Source: Siccirubricoccus sp. G192 (lineage in GTDB: Bacteria; Pseudomonadota; Alphaproteobacteria; Acetobacterales; Acetobacteraceae). Taken from it: DNA of 64,000 nucleotides. The stretch is from the NCBI RefSeq assembly GCF_019084075.1, contig NZ_JAHREN010000001.1, positions 62,001 to 126,000 of the forward strand, written 5' to 3'. Within the stretch, counting starts at the first letter, position 1. Each line of letters opens with the position of its first letter. Position numbers and translations under genes: made by a program. A model generated the notes under the pieces. That model ran no database searches. It saw only the letters and a list, made by a program, of their open reading frames with translations, and was not told where the DNA came from. Shown in pieces: positions 37,884 through 48,533 of the stretch.

Positions 37884-38521
37884 GATCGCCCCATCAGGTA
37901 GAGCAGCGGGTAGAGGAAGATCCAGACCAGGTCCACGAAATGCCAGTAGAGGCCCGCGCCCTCGAAAGCGGGGCTCGGCAGTGGCCGGCTGCCGTGCCAA
38001 GCCTGGATCAGCAGCGTGACTGTGATGCCGATGCCGATCGAGAGATGCAGCGCATGCACCCCCGTCAGCAGCCAGTAGAAAGCGAAGAAGAGCTGCGCCG
38101 GCGGCATGTCCAGCCTGAATCCCGCGCCGGGGATGAGGTGCTTGTGGATGTCCTCGCGGTACTCGAACCCCTTCACGACGAGGAAGGCGAGCCCCAGCGC
38201 CGCCGTCGCGGCGAGGCAGGTCAGGGTGAGGCGGCGCAGCCTGGCGCGCGCGCCCTCCGCCGCCGCGGCCATGGTCAGGCTGCTGGTCAGCAGCAGCGCG
38301 GTATTGACGGTTCCATAGACGATGTCCGTCTCGCGCCCGGCCGCCGCGAAGGCCTCCGGCCAGAGGCTGCGGTAGGCGGCATAGGCCAGCAGCGGCCCCG
38401 CGAAGAACATCGCCTCGCTGGCAACGAAGACCCAGGTGCCGAAGGAGACGGCTTCCCGCTCCCGCCGCAGGCTGCGCCAGGGCTTCTGCAGCGTGGCCTC
38501 GCGGGCGGCGGCGCCGCTCAT
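37880..38521 (-). CDS. coxC: Cytochrome c oxidase subunit III
   Basis: 213-aa membrane protein of the heme-copper oxidase subunit III family, which stabilises the catalytic core. It has five main helices, with [20 protein letters not shown] at the start and ending in [20 protein letters not shown], a strongly conserved close. [15 protein letters not shown] is also typical. At 213 residues it is of the shorter five-helix type. The start ATG overlaps the subunit I stop by 4 bp. Confidence 0.92.
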   Translation of the reverse strand: MSGAAAREATLQKPWRSLRREREAVSFGTWVFVASEAMFFAGPLLAYAAYRSLWPEAFAAAGRETDIVYGTVNTALLLTSSLTMAAAAEGARARLRRLTLTCLAATAALGLAFLVVKGFEYREDIHKHLIPGAGFRLDMPPAQLFFAFYWLLTGVHALHLSIGIGITVTLLIQAWHGSRPLPSPAFEGAGLYWHFVDLVWIFLYPLLYLMGRS

Positions 38522-40200
38522 GCCTGCCCTCCTTGCGGGCGATGCGGCTCGCGCTCCATCGAGGGCGGTCCGGTATGCGCGGGGTGGTAGTCATAGGGCC
38601 CGCGATCCACCGCGGGCGATACCAGGAAGTTCTCCCGGGGCGGCGGCGAGGAGGTCTGCCACTCCAGCCCCGTGGCGTCCCAGGGATTGGCGGAGGCCCG
38701 GCGGCCCCAAACCAGCGACCAGGCGAAATAGCCCATCGGCAGCAGATAGGCCGCGGCCAGGATGACCGCGCCGGCCGAGGCCAGCACATGCCAGACCTGG
38801 AACTCCTCGGGATAGACATGATAGCGCCGCGGCATGCCGAGGAAGCCCATGATGAACATGGGGAAGAAGGTGAAGCCGAAGCCGAAGAACATCATGACCG
38901 CCGCGAAGCGCGCCCAGCCCTCCGGATAGAGCCGCCCGGTCATCTTCGGCCACCAGAAGGTGAGGCCGCCATAGAAGGCGGAAACTGCGCCGCCCACCAT
39001 GATGTAGTGGAAATGCGCGACGACGAAATAGGTGTCCGTCACGTGCACGTCCACCGGGACGGAGGCGAGGAAAAGCCCCGTCAGCCCGCCAATGGTGAAG
39101 AGCCCGATGAAGCCGAGCGCGTAGATCATCGGCGCGTCGAAGACGATCTGACCGCGGTAGAGCGTGGCGGTCCAATTGAAGACCTTGATCGCCGAGGGCA
39201 CGGCGACGACGAAGGAGAGCAGCGAGAAGGCGAGGCTGGCGAAGACCGACTGGCCGGAGACGAACATGTGGTGGCCCCAGACCAGGAAGCCCACCAGGGA
39301 GATCCAGAGGATCGCATAGACCATGAAGCTGTAGCCGAAGACCCGCCGCCGCGCGTAGCAGGTGACGAGTTCCGAGATCACGCCGAAGGAGGGCAGGATC
39401 ATGATGTAGACGGCGGGATGGCTGTAGAACCAGAAGAGGTGCTGGAACAGGACGGGGTCGCCGCCGCGCAGCGGGTCGAAGATGGGTATCCCGAAGGCGC
39501 GCTCGGCGAAGATCAGCAGCAGCACCATCGCCAGCACGGGCGTGGCCAGCACCATCACGACGCTGGTGGCATAGAGCGCCCAGACGAAGAGCGGCAGGCG
39601 GAACCAGGTGAGGCCCGGCGCCCGCAGCAGATGCGTGGTGACGATGAAATTCACGGCCGAGGCGATGGTGGAGAAACCGGCGACGAAGACCGCCGTGGCC
39701 GCGGCCAGCACATGCCCATTGGCGAAGGCGGTGGATAGCGGCGTGTAGAAGGTCCAGCCGGTATCGACCCCGCCCGCCAGCAGCGTATAGGCGGCCAGCG
39801 CGCCCGCGGCGATGAAGATGTACCAGCTGATCAGGTTCAGCCTCGGGAAGGCGAGGTCCCTGGCGCCGATCATCAGCGGCAGCAGGAAATTGCCGAGGAT
39901 GACCGGGATGGAGGGGATCAGGAAGAACCACACCATGATCACGCCATGGAAGGTGAAGGCGCGGTTGTAGGCATCGGCCGAGAGCAGGTCGGCCTGCGGC
40001 GTGAAGAGCTCGATCCGCATCGCCACCGCGCCGGCGCCGCCGACGAAGAAGAAGACGGTGATCGCCGCCATGTAGAGCAGGGCGATGCGCTTGTGGTCCG
40101 TGGTCAGCAGCCAGGAGGCGAGGCCCGTCTCCACTGTCAGGTAGCTGTCCGCGCGCGACGGCCTGTCCGGGACGGCACGTTCCGCCGTGATGCCGCTCAT
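38518..40200 (-). CDS. coxA: Cytochrome c oxidase subunit I, A2-type
   Basis: 560-aa catalytic subunit with 12 helices. Heme a/a3 and CuB ligands are visible in [19 protein letters not shown], in [11 protein letters not shown] (CuB His with the cross-linking Tyr nearby), in [10 protein letters not shown], and in [13 protein letters not shown]. Helix VI has YSHPAVY rather than GHPEVY. The Glu of the D-channel is absent and a Tyr-Ser pair is present, which defines the A2 subfamily of proton-pumping oxidases, as in Rhodothermus and Thermus caa3 enzymes. The start ATG 40200 overlaps coxB by 4 bp. Confidence 0.95.
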   Translation of the reverse strand: MSGITAERAVPDRPSRADSYLTVETGLASWLLTTDHKRIALLYMAAITVFFFVGGAGAVAMRIELFTPQADLLSADAYNRAFTFHGVIMVWFFLIPSIPVILGNFLLPLMIGARDLAFPRLNLISWYIFIAAGALAAYTLLAGGVDTGWTFYTPLSTAFANGHVLAAATAVFVAGFSTIASAVNFIVTTHLLRAPGLTWFRLPLFVWALYATSVVMVLATPVLAMVLLLIFAERAFGIPIFDPLRGGDPVLFQHLFWFYSHPAVYIMILPSFGVISELVTCYARRRVFGYSFMVYAILWISLVGFLVWGHHMFVSGQSVFASLAFSLLSFVVAVPSAIKVFNWTATLYRGQIVFDAPMIYALGFIGLFTIGGLTGLFLASVPVDVHVTDTYFVVAHFHYIMVGGAVSAFYGGLTFWWPKMTGRLYPEGWARFAAVMMFFGFGFTFFPMFIMGFLGMPRRYHVYPEEFQVWHVLASAGAVILAAAYLLPMGYFAWSLVWGRRASANPWDATGLEWQTSSPPPRENFLVSPAVDRGPYDYHPAHTGPPSMEREPHRPQGGQA

Positions 40201-41138
40201 CGCGCCGCCTCCCCGCGCAGGGACTGGACATAGGCGACCAGGCGCTGCAGGTCGCCCTGGTCCACGAGACCCTCGAAGGAGGGCATGATGGGCTCGAAGC
40301 CCGCCACCACATCGCGCTTCGGCTGCAGGATGGAATCGCGGATATAGGCCTCGTCGGCCCGTATCGTGCGCCCATCGGCCAGGTGCACCATGCGCCCATA
40401 CGCGCCGGCCAGCAGCGGCGCATGCACCGCCGAGGCCGGCGCGTGGCAGCCGGAGCAGCCGAGTGCGGTGAAGAGCCTGGCACCCTCCTCCGCCAGGTTC
40501 TCCTCCTGCGGCTGGGCCGCGGCCCAGCGCGCGTAGTCCTCCGGCTGCATCACCGTGACGGTGCCGCCCATGCGGGCATGGTCGGTGCCGCAGAATTCGG
40601 CGCAGAACAGCCGGTACTCGCCCGGCTCGGTCGCGCGGAACCACATCTCGGTGAAGCGTCCGGGGATGACATCCTGCTTCAGCCGGAAGGCCGGGACGAA
40701 GAAGCTGTGGATCACGTCCTGCGAGGTCATGACGAGCCGCACCGCCTCCCCGCGCGGGACGTGCAGCGCATTGATCTCCCGCGCGCCATTCGGGTGGCGC
40801 GCCTTCCACATCCACTGCTTGGCGGCGACATGGATCTCGAGTGCGCCGGCAGGCGGGTCCTTGGCCCGCAACTGCGTCGCCCCGGCCCACCAGAAGAGGA
40901 ACAGCGCGAGGAAGAGCGTGCCGGTGGTCCAGCCGATCTCCACATCACGGCGGAGGAACCCCGGCAACAGCCCACGCGGAGCCGATGACCCACGGCGGTA
41001 GCGCAGGCAGAAGACCAGCAGCAGGCCAGCGACGAGCAGCAGGATCGCGCCCGAGATCACCAGCAGGCCGATGAACAGCAGGTCGACGCGCGCCGCCTGC
41101 TCCGAGGCCGCCTGCGGCCAGAGCGAAAAGCGGTTCAT
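40197..41138 (-). CDS. coxB: Cytochrome c oxidase subunit II with fused cytochrome c domain
   Basis: 313-aa subunit with two N-terminal helices ([39 protein letters not shown]), a cupredoxin domain carrying the CuA site ([11 protein letters not shown], then [14 protein letters not shown]) and a C-terminal cytochrome c with CSGCH and a later methionine-bearing loop (IMPSFEGL). This makes the enzyme caa3-type, able to take electrons from alternative complex III directly. The start ATG at 41138 lies 3 bp inside the preceding SCO gene's stop region. Confidence 0.95.
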   Translation of the reverse strand: MNRFSLWPQAASEQAARVDLLFIGLLVISGAILLLVAGLLLVFCLRYRRGSSAPRGLLPGFLRRDVEIGWTTGTLFLALFLFWWAGATQLRAKDPPAGALEIHVAAKQWMWKARHPNGAREINALHVPRGEAVRLVMTSQDVIHSFFVPAFRLKQDVIPGRFTEMWFRATEPGEYRLFCAEFCGTDHARMGGTVTVMQPEDYARWAAAQPQEENLAEEGARLFTALGCSGCHAPASAVHAPLLAGAYGRMVHLADGRTIRADEAYIRDSILQPKRDVVAGFEPIMPSFEGLVDQGDLQRLVAYVQSLRGEAAR

Positions 41139-41893
41139 GGCGGGCTCACCCCCTGGCGCTCCCGCCGCCGCAACAGCAGGAGGCCGCCGCCGAGCAGCGC
41201 TAGGGTCGCCGCGCCCCCGGCGGCCAGCGCCCCGCGCAGCGCCCCTCCGCGGCCGGAGGCGGCGGCCTCGCAGAGCAGTTGCACGCGCGCGAGCAGGCCC
41301 GGGGCCGCTTCTGACGCTGCGCCGCGCAATGCCGCCCGCAAGTCCTCGGGCGCCGCGCCGAGCGCGGGCAGCGTCGCCGCCAGGCGGCCGTCGCCGCGCA
41401 GGACGAACAGCGCCAGCGGATGGTCGAAGCCCTCCCCGCGCCGGCGGGCGCGATAGCCGAGGGCGCGCATCGAAGCCTCGACCACCGGCGCCTCCGCGAC
41501 CAGGAATTGAGCGGTGGCGGCAAGCGCGGTTCCCTCTCCGAGCCAGGCGCGCCGCATCGCCGCGGCCTTCCCGGGGCCGTCGCGAGGATCGAGGCCGAGC
41601 ACGACGAGGCGGTAGTCCCCGCCCGGCCTGAGCCCCGTCTCCGGCAGCATGGCGGCGGCAAGGCCGAGCGCGGTGCCGCACAGCGCCGCGCAATCATAAT
41701 CCGCGAAGGCGAAGACCGCGGGCAGGCCATCCAGCACCTCGCCCATGCCCTGGACGCGGCCCGCCGCATCGCGGACCACCAGGCCCGGCGGCAGCCGCGC
41801 ATCGGGCGGCGGCGCCAGCCCCGGCTCCTCCTCGGCCCGGAGGGGCGCGGCCGGCAGCATGGCCAGCAGTGCCAGCAGCCCGCGGCGCGTCAT
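41135..41893 (-). CDS. SCO1/SenC-family copper chaperone
   Basis: 252-aa thioredoxin-fold protein that loads copper into the CuA site of subunit II. It has an N-terminal signal (MTRRGLLALLAMLPAAPLRA), the copper-binding Cys pair in DYDCAALCGTALG (C-x3-C), a conserved His in GEGFDHPLALFVL and a C-terminal membrane anchor (GGAATLALLGGGLLLLRRRE). In the sequence as given it is in frame with the preceding gene. A one-base correction of the C8 run at 41912-41919 would separate them with an ATGA overlap. The start ATG is at 41893. Confidence 0.88.
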   Translation of the reverse strand: MTRRGLLALLAMLPAAPLRAEEEPGLAPPPDARLPPGLVVRDAAGRVQGMGEVLDGLPAVFAFADYDCAALCGTALGLAAAMLPETGLRPGGDYRLVVLGLDPRDGPGKAAAMRRAWLGEGTALAATAQFLVAEAPVVEASMRALGYRARRRGEGFDHPLALFVLRGDGRLAATLPALGAAPEDLRAALRGAASEAAPGLLARVQLLCEAAASGRGGALRGALAAGGAATLALLGGGLLLLRRRERQGVSPP

Positions 41894-42277
41894 CGGCGCG
41901 GATCCGGGATGCGGGGGGGGATCGAGCGGCTCATAGGCGGCCGCGCCGCGTGCGGCGATCATCGCCATGGCCCGGTCGACCGGAATGCGCACCAGCCCCT
42001 TCTCGCGATCCGCCCAGGCATAGCCATCGAGCCGCGCGCGTTGCGCCACCAGGTAGTCGCGCAGGTCGCCCGCCGGGTCGCTCTGCAGTTGTGGCGGCGC
42101 AAAGGCGGCAGGCGGGGCGACGCCACGGCCCTGAATGCCTGCGATGCTCTCGAACAGCCAGACGGCTCCGAGCGTCGCGCCGACAAGGCCGAGCGTGCCG
42201 AGGCCGACGCCGACGACCAGCCAGGGGCGGAGGGTGAGCGGCTCACGGCGTTCCTCCAGCATCGTCTCACGCGCCAT
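41890..42277 (-). CDS. Small single-helix membrane protein of the act-cox operon
   Basis: About 128 aa. It has a short cytoplasmic N-terminus, one helix (PWLVVGVGLGTLGLVGATLGAVWLF, about residues 21-45), then a periplasmic part with PQLQSDPAGDLRDYLVAQRA, WADREKGLVRIPVDRAMAMI and ending near AARGAAAYEPLDPP. Similar unnamed proteins lie between actF and SCO genes in related act operons. In the given sequence the frame runs on into SCO. Removing one C from the C8 run creates a TGA that overlaps the SCO ATG, making 387 nt. Function unknown; perhaps assembly or a linker between the two complexes. Confidence 0.7.
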
Positions 42278-43328
42278 GCGGCACCTCGTGCGCCAGCCGG
42301 GCGGCGAAGGGGCCGCCGGCGAGGCCCGTCCAGATCCCGCCGATGGCCACGGTCCCGAGCGCGGCGGAGAGCAGCGCCCAGGGCCCGAAGGACGGGCCGA
42401 CCAGCCAGGCGGTGTGCAGCAGCACGCCGACCAGCACCCCACCGCCGATCCAGGCGAGCGCGCGCGGGCTGCGCCGCACGACCGTCGGCAGCAGCGCGGC
42501 TATGGGGAGCACGGCCGAGAGCGCGACCGAGACGCCCTCCAGCAGGATCCAGGGCAGGGCCTCGCGCTTCAGGAACCATGCCGCCTTGTCCGGCAGGTTG
42601 CCGTACCAGGCGACGAGGAACTGCGCGAAGCCGAGATAGATCGCGCCCAGCGCCGCCGCCATCATCAGCCGCGCGAGGTCGCCTGCCTTGCCGCGGAAAC
42701 CCTGCGGCTCCGGCTCCAGCACCGCTGCCCAGGCGAGCGCCGCGAGCAACTGGGAGAGGCCGAGCGCCGCGCCGAAGACGGTGGAACGGAAGTGCGGCTC
42801 GAGCGACAGCACCCAGTCCACGCCGATCATGGTGACGGCAACCGCGTGGAAGATCAGCGCCGGGGCACCCACCGCCGGCCGCCTCGCGCCGCCGCCGACC
42901 AGCAGCAGGCCGAACACGGACCAGCCGGCGAGCGCCACCGTCCCGCGCAGGGCGAAGCCGGGCAGGTTGAGGTACCAGTGCACCACCGAGGCGTGCCTCA
43001 CCACGGAAGGGTCCGACACCCAGGGCCAGACCGCCGCGGCGCCAAGCAGCAGGGGCAGCGCCAGCAACGCGAAGACCGGCAGCGTCGCGACGGCGGGCGC
43101 CAGCACCGGGAAGAGCGGTGCGAGCCAGAGGCCGCCGGTCAGCGCATGCACCGCGAGCAGGGCATAGGCGCCGAGCGCGATGCCAAGCCAGAAAACCAGG
43201 CCCGCGAGCCAGCCCGTCAGCGCAAGCCCGGGTGCGGCAAGGCCCCAGAGCAGCAGCAGGAGCGCGGCGGCCATGCCCGCCAGGAACAGCCGCCCGGCAT
43301 GGGCGCGGAGCCAGTCCGGCGCGCTCAT
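42267..43328 (-). CDS. actF: Alternative complex III subunit ActF
   Basis: 353-aa integral-membrane subunit with about ten helices, related to ActC/NrfD and thought to form one of the two quinone-facing membrane cores. Recognisable parts are PSVVRHASVVHWYLNLPGFA, ALIFHAVAVTMIGVDWVLSL and YLGFAQFLVAWYGNLPDKAA. The start ATG at 43328 overlaps actE by 4 bp. It is followed by the small membrane protein with an 11-bp overlap. Confidence 0.9.
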   Translation of the reverse strand: MSAPDWLRAHAGRLFLAGMAAALLLLLWGLAAPGLALTGWLAGLVFWLGIALGAYALLAVHALTGGLWLAPLFPVLAPAVATLPVFALLALPLLLGAAAVWPWVSDPSVVRHASVVHWYLNLPGFALRGTVALAGWSVFGLLLVGGGARRPAVGAPALIFHAVAVTMIGVDWVLSLEPHFRSTVFGAALGLSQLLAALAWAAVLEPEPQGFRGKAGDLARLMMAAALGAIYLGFAQFLVAWYGNLPDKAAWFLKREALPWILLEGVSVALSAVLPIAALLPTVVRRSPRALAWIGGGVLVGVLLHTAWLVGPSFGPWALLSAALGTVAIGGIWTGLAGGPFAARLAHEVPHGA

Positions 43329-43840
43329 GGCAGCCTCTCCCGCGCATCGGGAATAGATGCCAGCTCGACACCGCGCGAGAGTTGCAGCGCGCGGATATAG
43401 GCGATGATGGCCCAGCGATCCGCGGGCTCCACCCGGGCCGCATAGCCGTACATCACGCCGTAGCCGCGGGTGATGACGCCGAAGATGTAGCCGGCCGGCG
43501 CGGCGCGGAGCCGGGCCGTGTGGTAGCTCGGCGGATGGGGGAAGCCGCGGCGGGGGATCATGCCGTCGCCATCGCCGGCCGGGCCGTGGCAGGGCGCGCA
43601 GTAGATGCCGAAGCGTTCCTGCCCGCGCGCGAGCAGCGCCGGCGTGACCTCGGGCGGCTCGGCCGCCGCGGCCTCCCGCGCCAGATCGCCACGGGCGACC
43701 ACGCCCATCGGCAGCGGCCGCGCCGAGGCGCCATCGGCCCAGAGCGGCGCCGGTTCGTAGGTGTCGTAGCGGCGCTGCTGCGTCATTTCCTGCTTGCAGG
43801 CGGCGAGCGCCAGCAGCGCAAGGAGGAGGCCGGCCCGCAT
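43325..43840 (-). CDS. actE: Alternative complex III monoheme cytochrome ActE
   Basis: 171-aa lipoprotein cytochrome c. Signal and lipobox are MRAGLLLALLALAAC; the heme site is CAPCH in ERFGIYCAPCHGPAGDGDGM; an axial Met is likely in YGVMYGYA. It passes electrons from ActA towards the oxidase's cytochrome domain. Either ATG 43840 or a GTG one codon earlier may start it; ATG gives a one-base overlap with the actD stop. Confidence 0.9.
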   Translation of the reverse strand: MRAGLLLALLALAACKQEMTQQRRYDTYEPAPLWADGASARPLPMGVVARGDLAREAAAAEPPEVTPALLARGQERFGIYCAPCHGPAGDGDGMIPRRGFPHPPSYHTARLRAAPAGYIFGVITRGYGVMYGYAARVEPADRWAIIAYIRALQLSRGVELASIPDARERLP

Positions 43841-44361
43841 CACCCGACCTCGCGGATCGAGAGCGGGCCGAGGCCATCGAGCGCCGCCGCGAGCCGCACC
43901 GCATCCACTTCCGGGTCGGCGACGGCAAGAAAGAAGCGGTCCTGGCTTGCGCGGTCGAAACCCTGCGCCGCGAAGGCCGGGTGGTGCAGCCGCGGCAGGC
44001 CGGTGGAGATGAGGAAGGCGACGATGCCGGTGAGGGTCGCGCCAAGGACCGTTGCCTCGAAGGTCGGTATCAGGAAGACCGGCCAGCTATTCAGCGGCCG
44101 GCCGCCGGAATTGACGGGGTAGTCCAGCACCGCGCTGTACCACTGGAGCCAGTAGACGAAGGCGCCGCTCAGCACGCCGCCGATCAGCATGGCGAGCCGG
44201 ATGCGGGTCGGCCCCAGGCCGAGTGCCTCGGTCAGCCCCTCGATGGCGAAGGGGACATGCGCGTCGAGCCCTTGCCAGCCCGCATCCCGCGCCCGCCGGG
44301 CAGCGTCCAGCAGCGTTTCCGGATCGCGGAATTCGGCCAGCAGCACGCGCCCCTCGCTCAT
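43840..44361 (-). CDS. actD: Alternative complex III subunit ActD
   Basis: 173-aa DUF3341 membrane protein with two helices (IRLAMLIGGVLSGAFVYWLQ and a stretch around FEATVLGATLTGIVAFLIS) joined by a short loop with NSGGRPLNSWPVFLIPT, the most conserved part of the family. The N-terminal soluble part begins MSEGRVLLAEFRDPETLLDA. The start overlaps actC by 4 bp (ATGA). Confidence 0.9.
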   Translation of the reverse strand: MSEGRVLLAEFRDPETLLDAARRARDAGWQGLDAHVPFAIEGLTEALGLGPTRIRLAMLIGGVLSGAFVYWLQWYSAVLDYPVNSGGRPLNSWPVFLIPTFEATVLGATLTGIVAFLISTGLPRLHHPAFAAQGFDRASQDRFFLAVADPEVDAVRLAAALDGLGPLSIREVG

Positions 44362-45713
44362 CCCCGCGCCTCCTTCTCCTGGTGCAGGCGCTTGTTCAGG
44401 TCGTGCATGGCGACCGAAGGGACGAGCCGCACGAAGCAGAAGAAGAGGAAGGCGAAGAGGCCGATGGAGCAGCCGAGCGTCGCCCAGTCCCAGAAGGTCG
44501 GATAGAAGACGTGCCGCATGCTCGGCAGATGGGTATGCGAGAGCGTGTTCCAGATGATCAGGATACGCTCCAGCCACATCCCGATGTTGATGACGATGCT
44601 GACGACGAAGGCAACGGCGATGTTCCGCCGCATGCGGCCCAGCCAGAGGATCTGCGGCACCAGCACGTTGCAGAAGAGCATCACGTAGTACAAAGGCGCA
44701 TAGTCGCCGGTGAACAGGTATGCCAGGTGCTCATACTCGATCCGGTCGCCGCCGTACCAGGTGGTGAACCACTCCGTCAGGTAGGAGATGCCCATGGCGA
44801 CGGAGCCGGCGAGCACGATCTTGCCCATGCCGTCGAAGTGCCGCTCGGTGATCACCGCCTGCAGGCCGAGGCCCCGCCGCACCAGGACGGCGAGCGTGAC
44901 CACCATGGCGAAGCCGGAGAACATGGCGCCGACGACGAAATAGGGCGGGAAGATCGTCTCCTGCCAGCCCGGCATCAGGCTGGCGGCAAAATCCATGCCG
45001 ACGACGCTGTGCACGGAGACGACGAGCGGCACCGCGAGCCCGGCCATCGCCCGGTAGAGCGCGTCGTGCCGTTGCCAGTGCCGCGCCGAGCCGCGCCAGC
45101 CGAGCGAGAACGCGCCATAGGCGTAGCGCGCGATCCGGCCACGCGCCCGGTCCCGCATGGTGGCGAGGTCCGGGATCAGCCCCCAGTACCAGAAGAGGAT
45201 GGAGAAGATGATATAGGTGGAGATGGCCGCGAAGTCCCAGACCAGGGCGCTGCGCCACTGCGGCCAGACCTCCATGGTATTGGGGTAGGGGACCAGCCAG
45301 TAGAACCGGTAGGGCCGCCCCAGATGCATGATGGGAAAGAGCCCGGCGATGGTGGCGGCGAAGAGCGTCATCGCCTCGGCAAAGCGGTTGATGGAGGCGC
45401 GCCAGTTCTGCCGCGTGATGAGCAGCAGCGCCGAGATCAGCGTGCCGGCATGGCCGATGCCGAGCCACCAGACGAAATTGGCGATGGCGAAGCCCCAGAC
45501 CACCGGCGTGTTGATGCCCCAGATCCCCACCCCCTCGATGAAGAGCCAGGCGAGGCAGACGGCGAAGCCGAGGGTGAGCAGCAGGGTGGCGCCGAAGCCG
45601 ATCCACCAGCGGCGCCCGGGGCGGCGCTCCAGCACGGGGTCGGCGACCCGGCCGATCATCCCGGCATAGCTGGCCTCCGGGGGCAGCGTCGGCTTGTCGG
45701 CCGTTGCGCTCAT
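44358..45713 (-). CDS. actC: Alternative complex III subunit ActC
   Basis: 451-aa NrfD/PsrC-type quinol-binding membrane subunit with about ten helices. Conserved sequences include WWLGIGHAGTLISALLLI, MHLGRPYRFYWLVPYPN, VVSVHSVVGMDFAASLMPGW and GGDRIEYEHLAYLFTGDYAP. It carries one of the two potential quinone and proton sites. The start ATG at 45713 overlaps the actB stop by 4 bp. Confidence 0.94.
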   Translation of the reverse strand: MSATADKPTLPPEASYAGMIGRVADPVLERRPGRRWWIGFGATLLLTLGFAVCLAWLFIEGVGIWGINTPVVWGFAIANFVWWLGIGHAGTLISALLLITRQNWRASINRFAEAMTLFAATIAGLFPIMHLGRPYRFYWLVPYPNTMEVWPQWRSALVWDFAAISTYIIFSILFWYWGLIPDLATMRDRARGRIARYAYGAFSLGWRGSARHWQRHDALYRAMAGLAVPLVVSVHSVVGMDFAASLMPGWQETIFPPYFVVGAMFSGFAMVVTLAVLVRRGLGLQAVITERHFDGMGKIVLAGSVAMGISYLTEWFTTWYGGDRIEYEHLAYLFTGDYAPLYYVMLFCNVLVPQILWLGRMRRNIAVAFVVSIVINIGMWLERILIIWNTLSHTHLPSMRHVFYPTFWDWATLGCSIGLFAFLFFCFVRLVPSVAMHDLNKRLHQEKEARG

Positions 45714-48533
45714 CCGCCGCCCTCCTCCAGCGCGGGGTTCGGGTTCCGCACCCGCTTGAGATAGGTGGTGCGCGGCCTTGTCCCGAGATGGCCGAGCAGG
45801 GCGTAGTGATGCGGCTCCCGCCGCAGGCGCGAGGGTTCGGACCCCGGCTTGTTCAGGTCGCCGAAGCGGATCGCCTGGGTCGGGCAGGCGGCCTGGCAGG
45901 CGGTGACCACCTCACCCTCGGCAATACTGCGCTTCTCCTTCTCGGCGGTCCGGCGCGCGGCGCTGATGCGTTGCACGCAATAGGTGCACTTCTCCATCAC
46001 GCCGCGGGCGCGAACGGTGACCTCCGGGTTGCGCTGCGCGGCAATCACCGGTGCGCCCTGGTTCCTGTACTCCTGCCCGTCGGCATAGCCGAAGAAGTTG
46101 AAACGCCGCACCTTGTAGGGGCAGTTGGACTGGCAGAAGCGCGTGCCGATGCAGCGGTTGTAGACCTGCACGTTCAACCCCTCATGGTCATGGACCGAGG
46201 CGGCGACGGGGCAGACCGGCTCGCAGGGCGCCTTCTCGCAATGCATGCAGGGCACGGGCTGGAAGCCCGGGCGCATCTCCCCGCCGGCCTCCTGGACATA
46301 GGTGTCAATGCGCAGCCAGTGCATGTCCCGGCCCCGTTCCACCTCCTCGGGACCGACAACGGGGATGTTGTTCTCGGACTGGCAGGCGAGGACGCAGGCG
46401 TTGCAGCCGATGCAGAGCGAGGTGTCGATCACCATCGCCCAGGCATAGCCCTCGTATGGGAAGTCCGGGTAGAAGCCCGGTGGATCCAGTTCATGTGCCG
46501 GCGAAGTCCCCGCATCGTGCAGCGCCTCCCCGAGCGGGACGAGGGGCAGCAGCTCACGCGCCTCGCCCTCCAGCTTCTGGTGTTCCTGCGCCAACACCGG
46601 TGGTGCGCGGCGGCCGAGTTTCGCGAGTCCCGCATCCGCCACCGTCCAGAGCGCGTCTGTCCGCCGCAGCGCATAGGCATTGGCGCCGAGGCCGCTGCCG
46701 ATGGCGCCGGCCCTCTCCCGCCCATAGCCGAGGCTGAGCACGACAACGCCGGGCGCGATGCCCTCCTGAGGCAGGACCGGCGCCTCGATGCTCCGCCCGC
46801 CCGCTTCCAGCCGCACCAGGTCGCCCTGCCGCAGGCCGCGCCGCGCCGCCTCCTCCGGCCCCATCAGCGCGGCATTGCCCCAGACCTGGCGCGTCAGCGG
46901 CCGCGGGCATTCCTGCAGCCAGGCATTGTTGGCGAAGCTGCCGTCCCAGGCCGAGGCGTCGGGGCGCAGCACGAGCGCGAGGCCGCCCGAAGGCGTGGCG
47001 GGCGGCAGTTCCGGCAGCCGCGGCTCCGGCGGATCGAGGCGCGGTGTGGCGCTATCCGGCACCACGCCGTCATGCACGGTGCGGCGCCACCAGGTCTCGA
47101 ATTCGGCCGGTGCGCGGCTTGCGCGCCAGGTCTCGCGCACCGCGTCATGGCCGGCGAGGTCGAGTTGCCCGACCAGCAGGCCGAGCAGCGCCGCGCTCGA
47201 CCGCGTGGCATAGAGCGGCCGGATCAGCGGCTGGATGATGGCGGCCGTGCCGTCCCGGGACCGCAGGTCGCCCCAGTCCTCCAGCGGATGCGGCGCGGGC
47301 AGGTGCCACGCGCAGAGCGCCGCCGTCTCATCCGGATGCAGCCCGTGGTGCAGGGCGAAGGGGACCTGCCGCAGCGCCTCGGCGAAGCCGAGATCGGCCG
47401 GCGCGTCATAGGCCGGGTTGGCGCCGAGAATCAGCAGCGTGTCCGCCTGCCCCGTCCGCATCGCCGCCACGAGATCCGCGAGCGAGGCCGGCCCGCCCTG
47501 CTCCGGCGGCCAGACGGGCGCGATGGCCTCGGCCGGCGCCGCGAGCCGCGCATTCATCCAATGCGCCAAAGCATGCAGCTCCGGCGCCAGGGCCTCGCCG
47601 GCCAGCACCAGTGCCGTGCCGCGATGCGCCAGCAGGTCCGCCGCGACGGCCCGCAGGAAGCGCACCCGCTCCTCCGGCAGGTCGGGCCGCGGCAGCGGCG
47701 CACCGAGCTCGGCGGCGAGCCAAGCGGCGATGTCGCGGAATTCGCCGGGATGCACCGGCCGGTGGTGGTCGGCATTCGCGCCGGTCAGCGACATCACCGG
47801 CTCGAGGACGTAGAGCCGGAGGAAGCGCGCCGCCCCCGCCCGGGCCTGCCGCTGCGCTGCGAAGGCGCGGCCGTTGCGGATCTGGTCCGGGCCAGGCCCG
47901 AGCGGATCGGCATCGAGGCACAGCACCACCTCGGCGCGGTCGAACCGGGGCAGCAGATCGAGCGCCCGGCCGAAGGCGAGCGCCGCCCCGCGCCGCGCAT
48001 TCTCCTCGCCGATCGGCGCGTGCGCGTGCCAGGCCATGCGCGGGTAGCGCTCCCGCGCCGCGCCGATCAGGCGCAGCAGCGTGGGCGAGGTGATCGGGCC
48101 GGTGAGCAGCCGCAGCCCTTCCCCCCCGTGCCCGCAGCGCGTCGAGGCGCGGCAGGAAGGCGGCCAGGAAACCCTCCCAGGTCGCCGCCCGGCCTGCCTG
48201 GCGCGGGCTGCGCGAACGGTCGGGGTCGTAGAGTTGCATGACCTCCGCCTCGGCGAAGGCGTCGGTCGCGCCGAGGCTCGCCGGATGCGCCGGATTGCCC
48301 TCGACCTTGGTGGGCCGGCCCTCGAAGGAGGTGCAGAGGACGCCACGCGCATAGCCGTTCAGCGGCAGGGCCGAGGCGAAGCGCAGCGGCAGCCCGGGCA
48401 CCAGGTTCTCCGGCTGCTCGACATAGGGGAGGATCTCCTCCTCTGGCGGCGAGCAGCCCACCAGCGTCCCGGACATCGCCGCGGCGATGAGGCCGAGCGC
48501 TGCCTGGCGGCGGGAGAGAGGATCGCCGCTCAC
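45710..48533 (-). CDS. actB: Alternative complex III iron-sulfur subunit ActB, one frameshift
   Basis: About 940 aa after repair. It has a Tat-like lipoprotein signal ([21 protein letters not shown]), a long molybdopterin-oxidoreductase-like part that has lost the cofactor in known members, and a C-terminal ferredoxin part with four Cys clusters ([54 protein letters not shown] and CQAACP). The frame changes in the C7 run at 48121-48127 (one base extra). It starts at GTG 48533, overlapping the actA stop by 4 bp. Confidence 0.92.

Noticed and set aside
45704-48241. Plus-strand open frame of 845 codons opposite actB
   Set aside because: Antisense to a clear Fe-S subunit with four Cys clusters; no recognisable protein on the plus strand.
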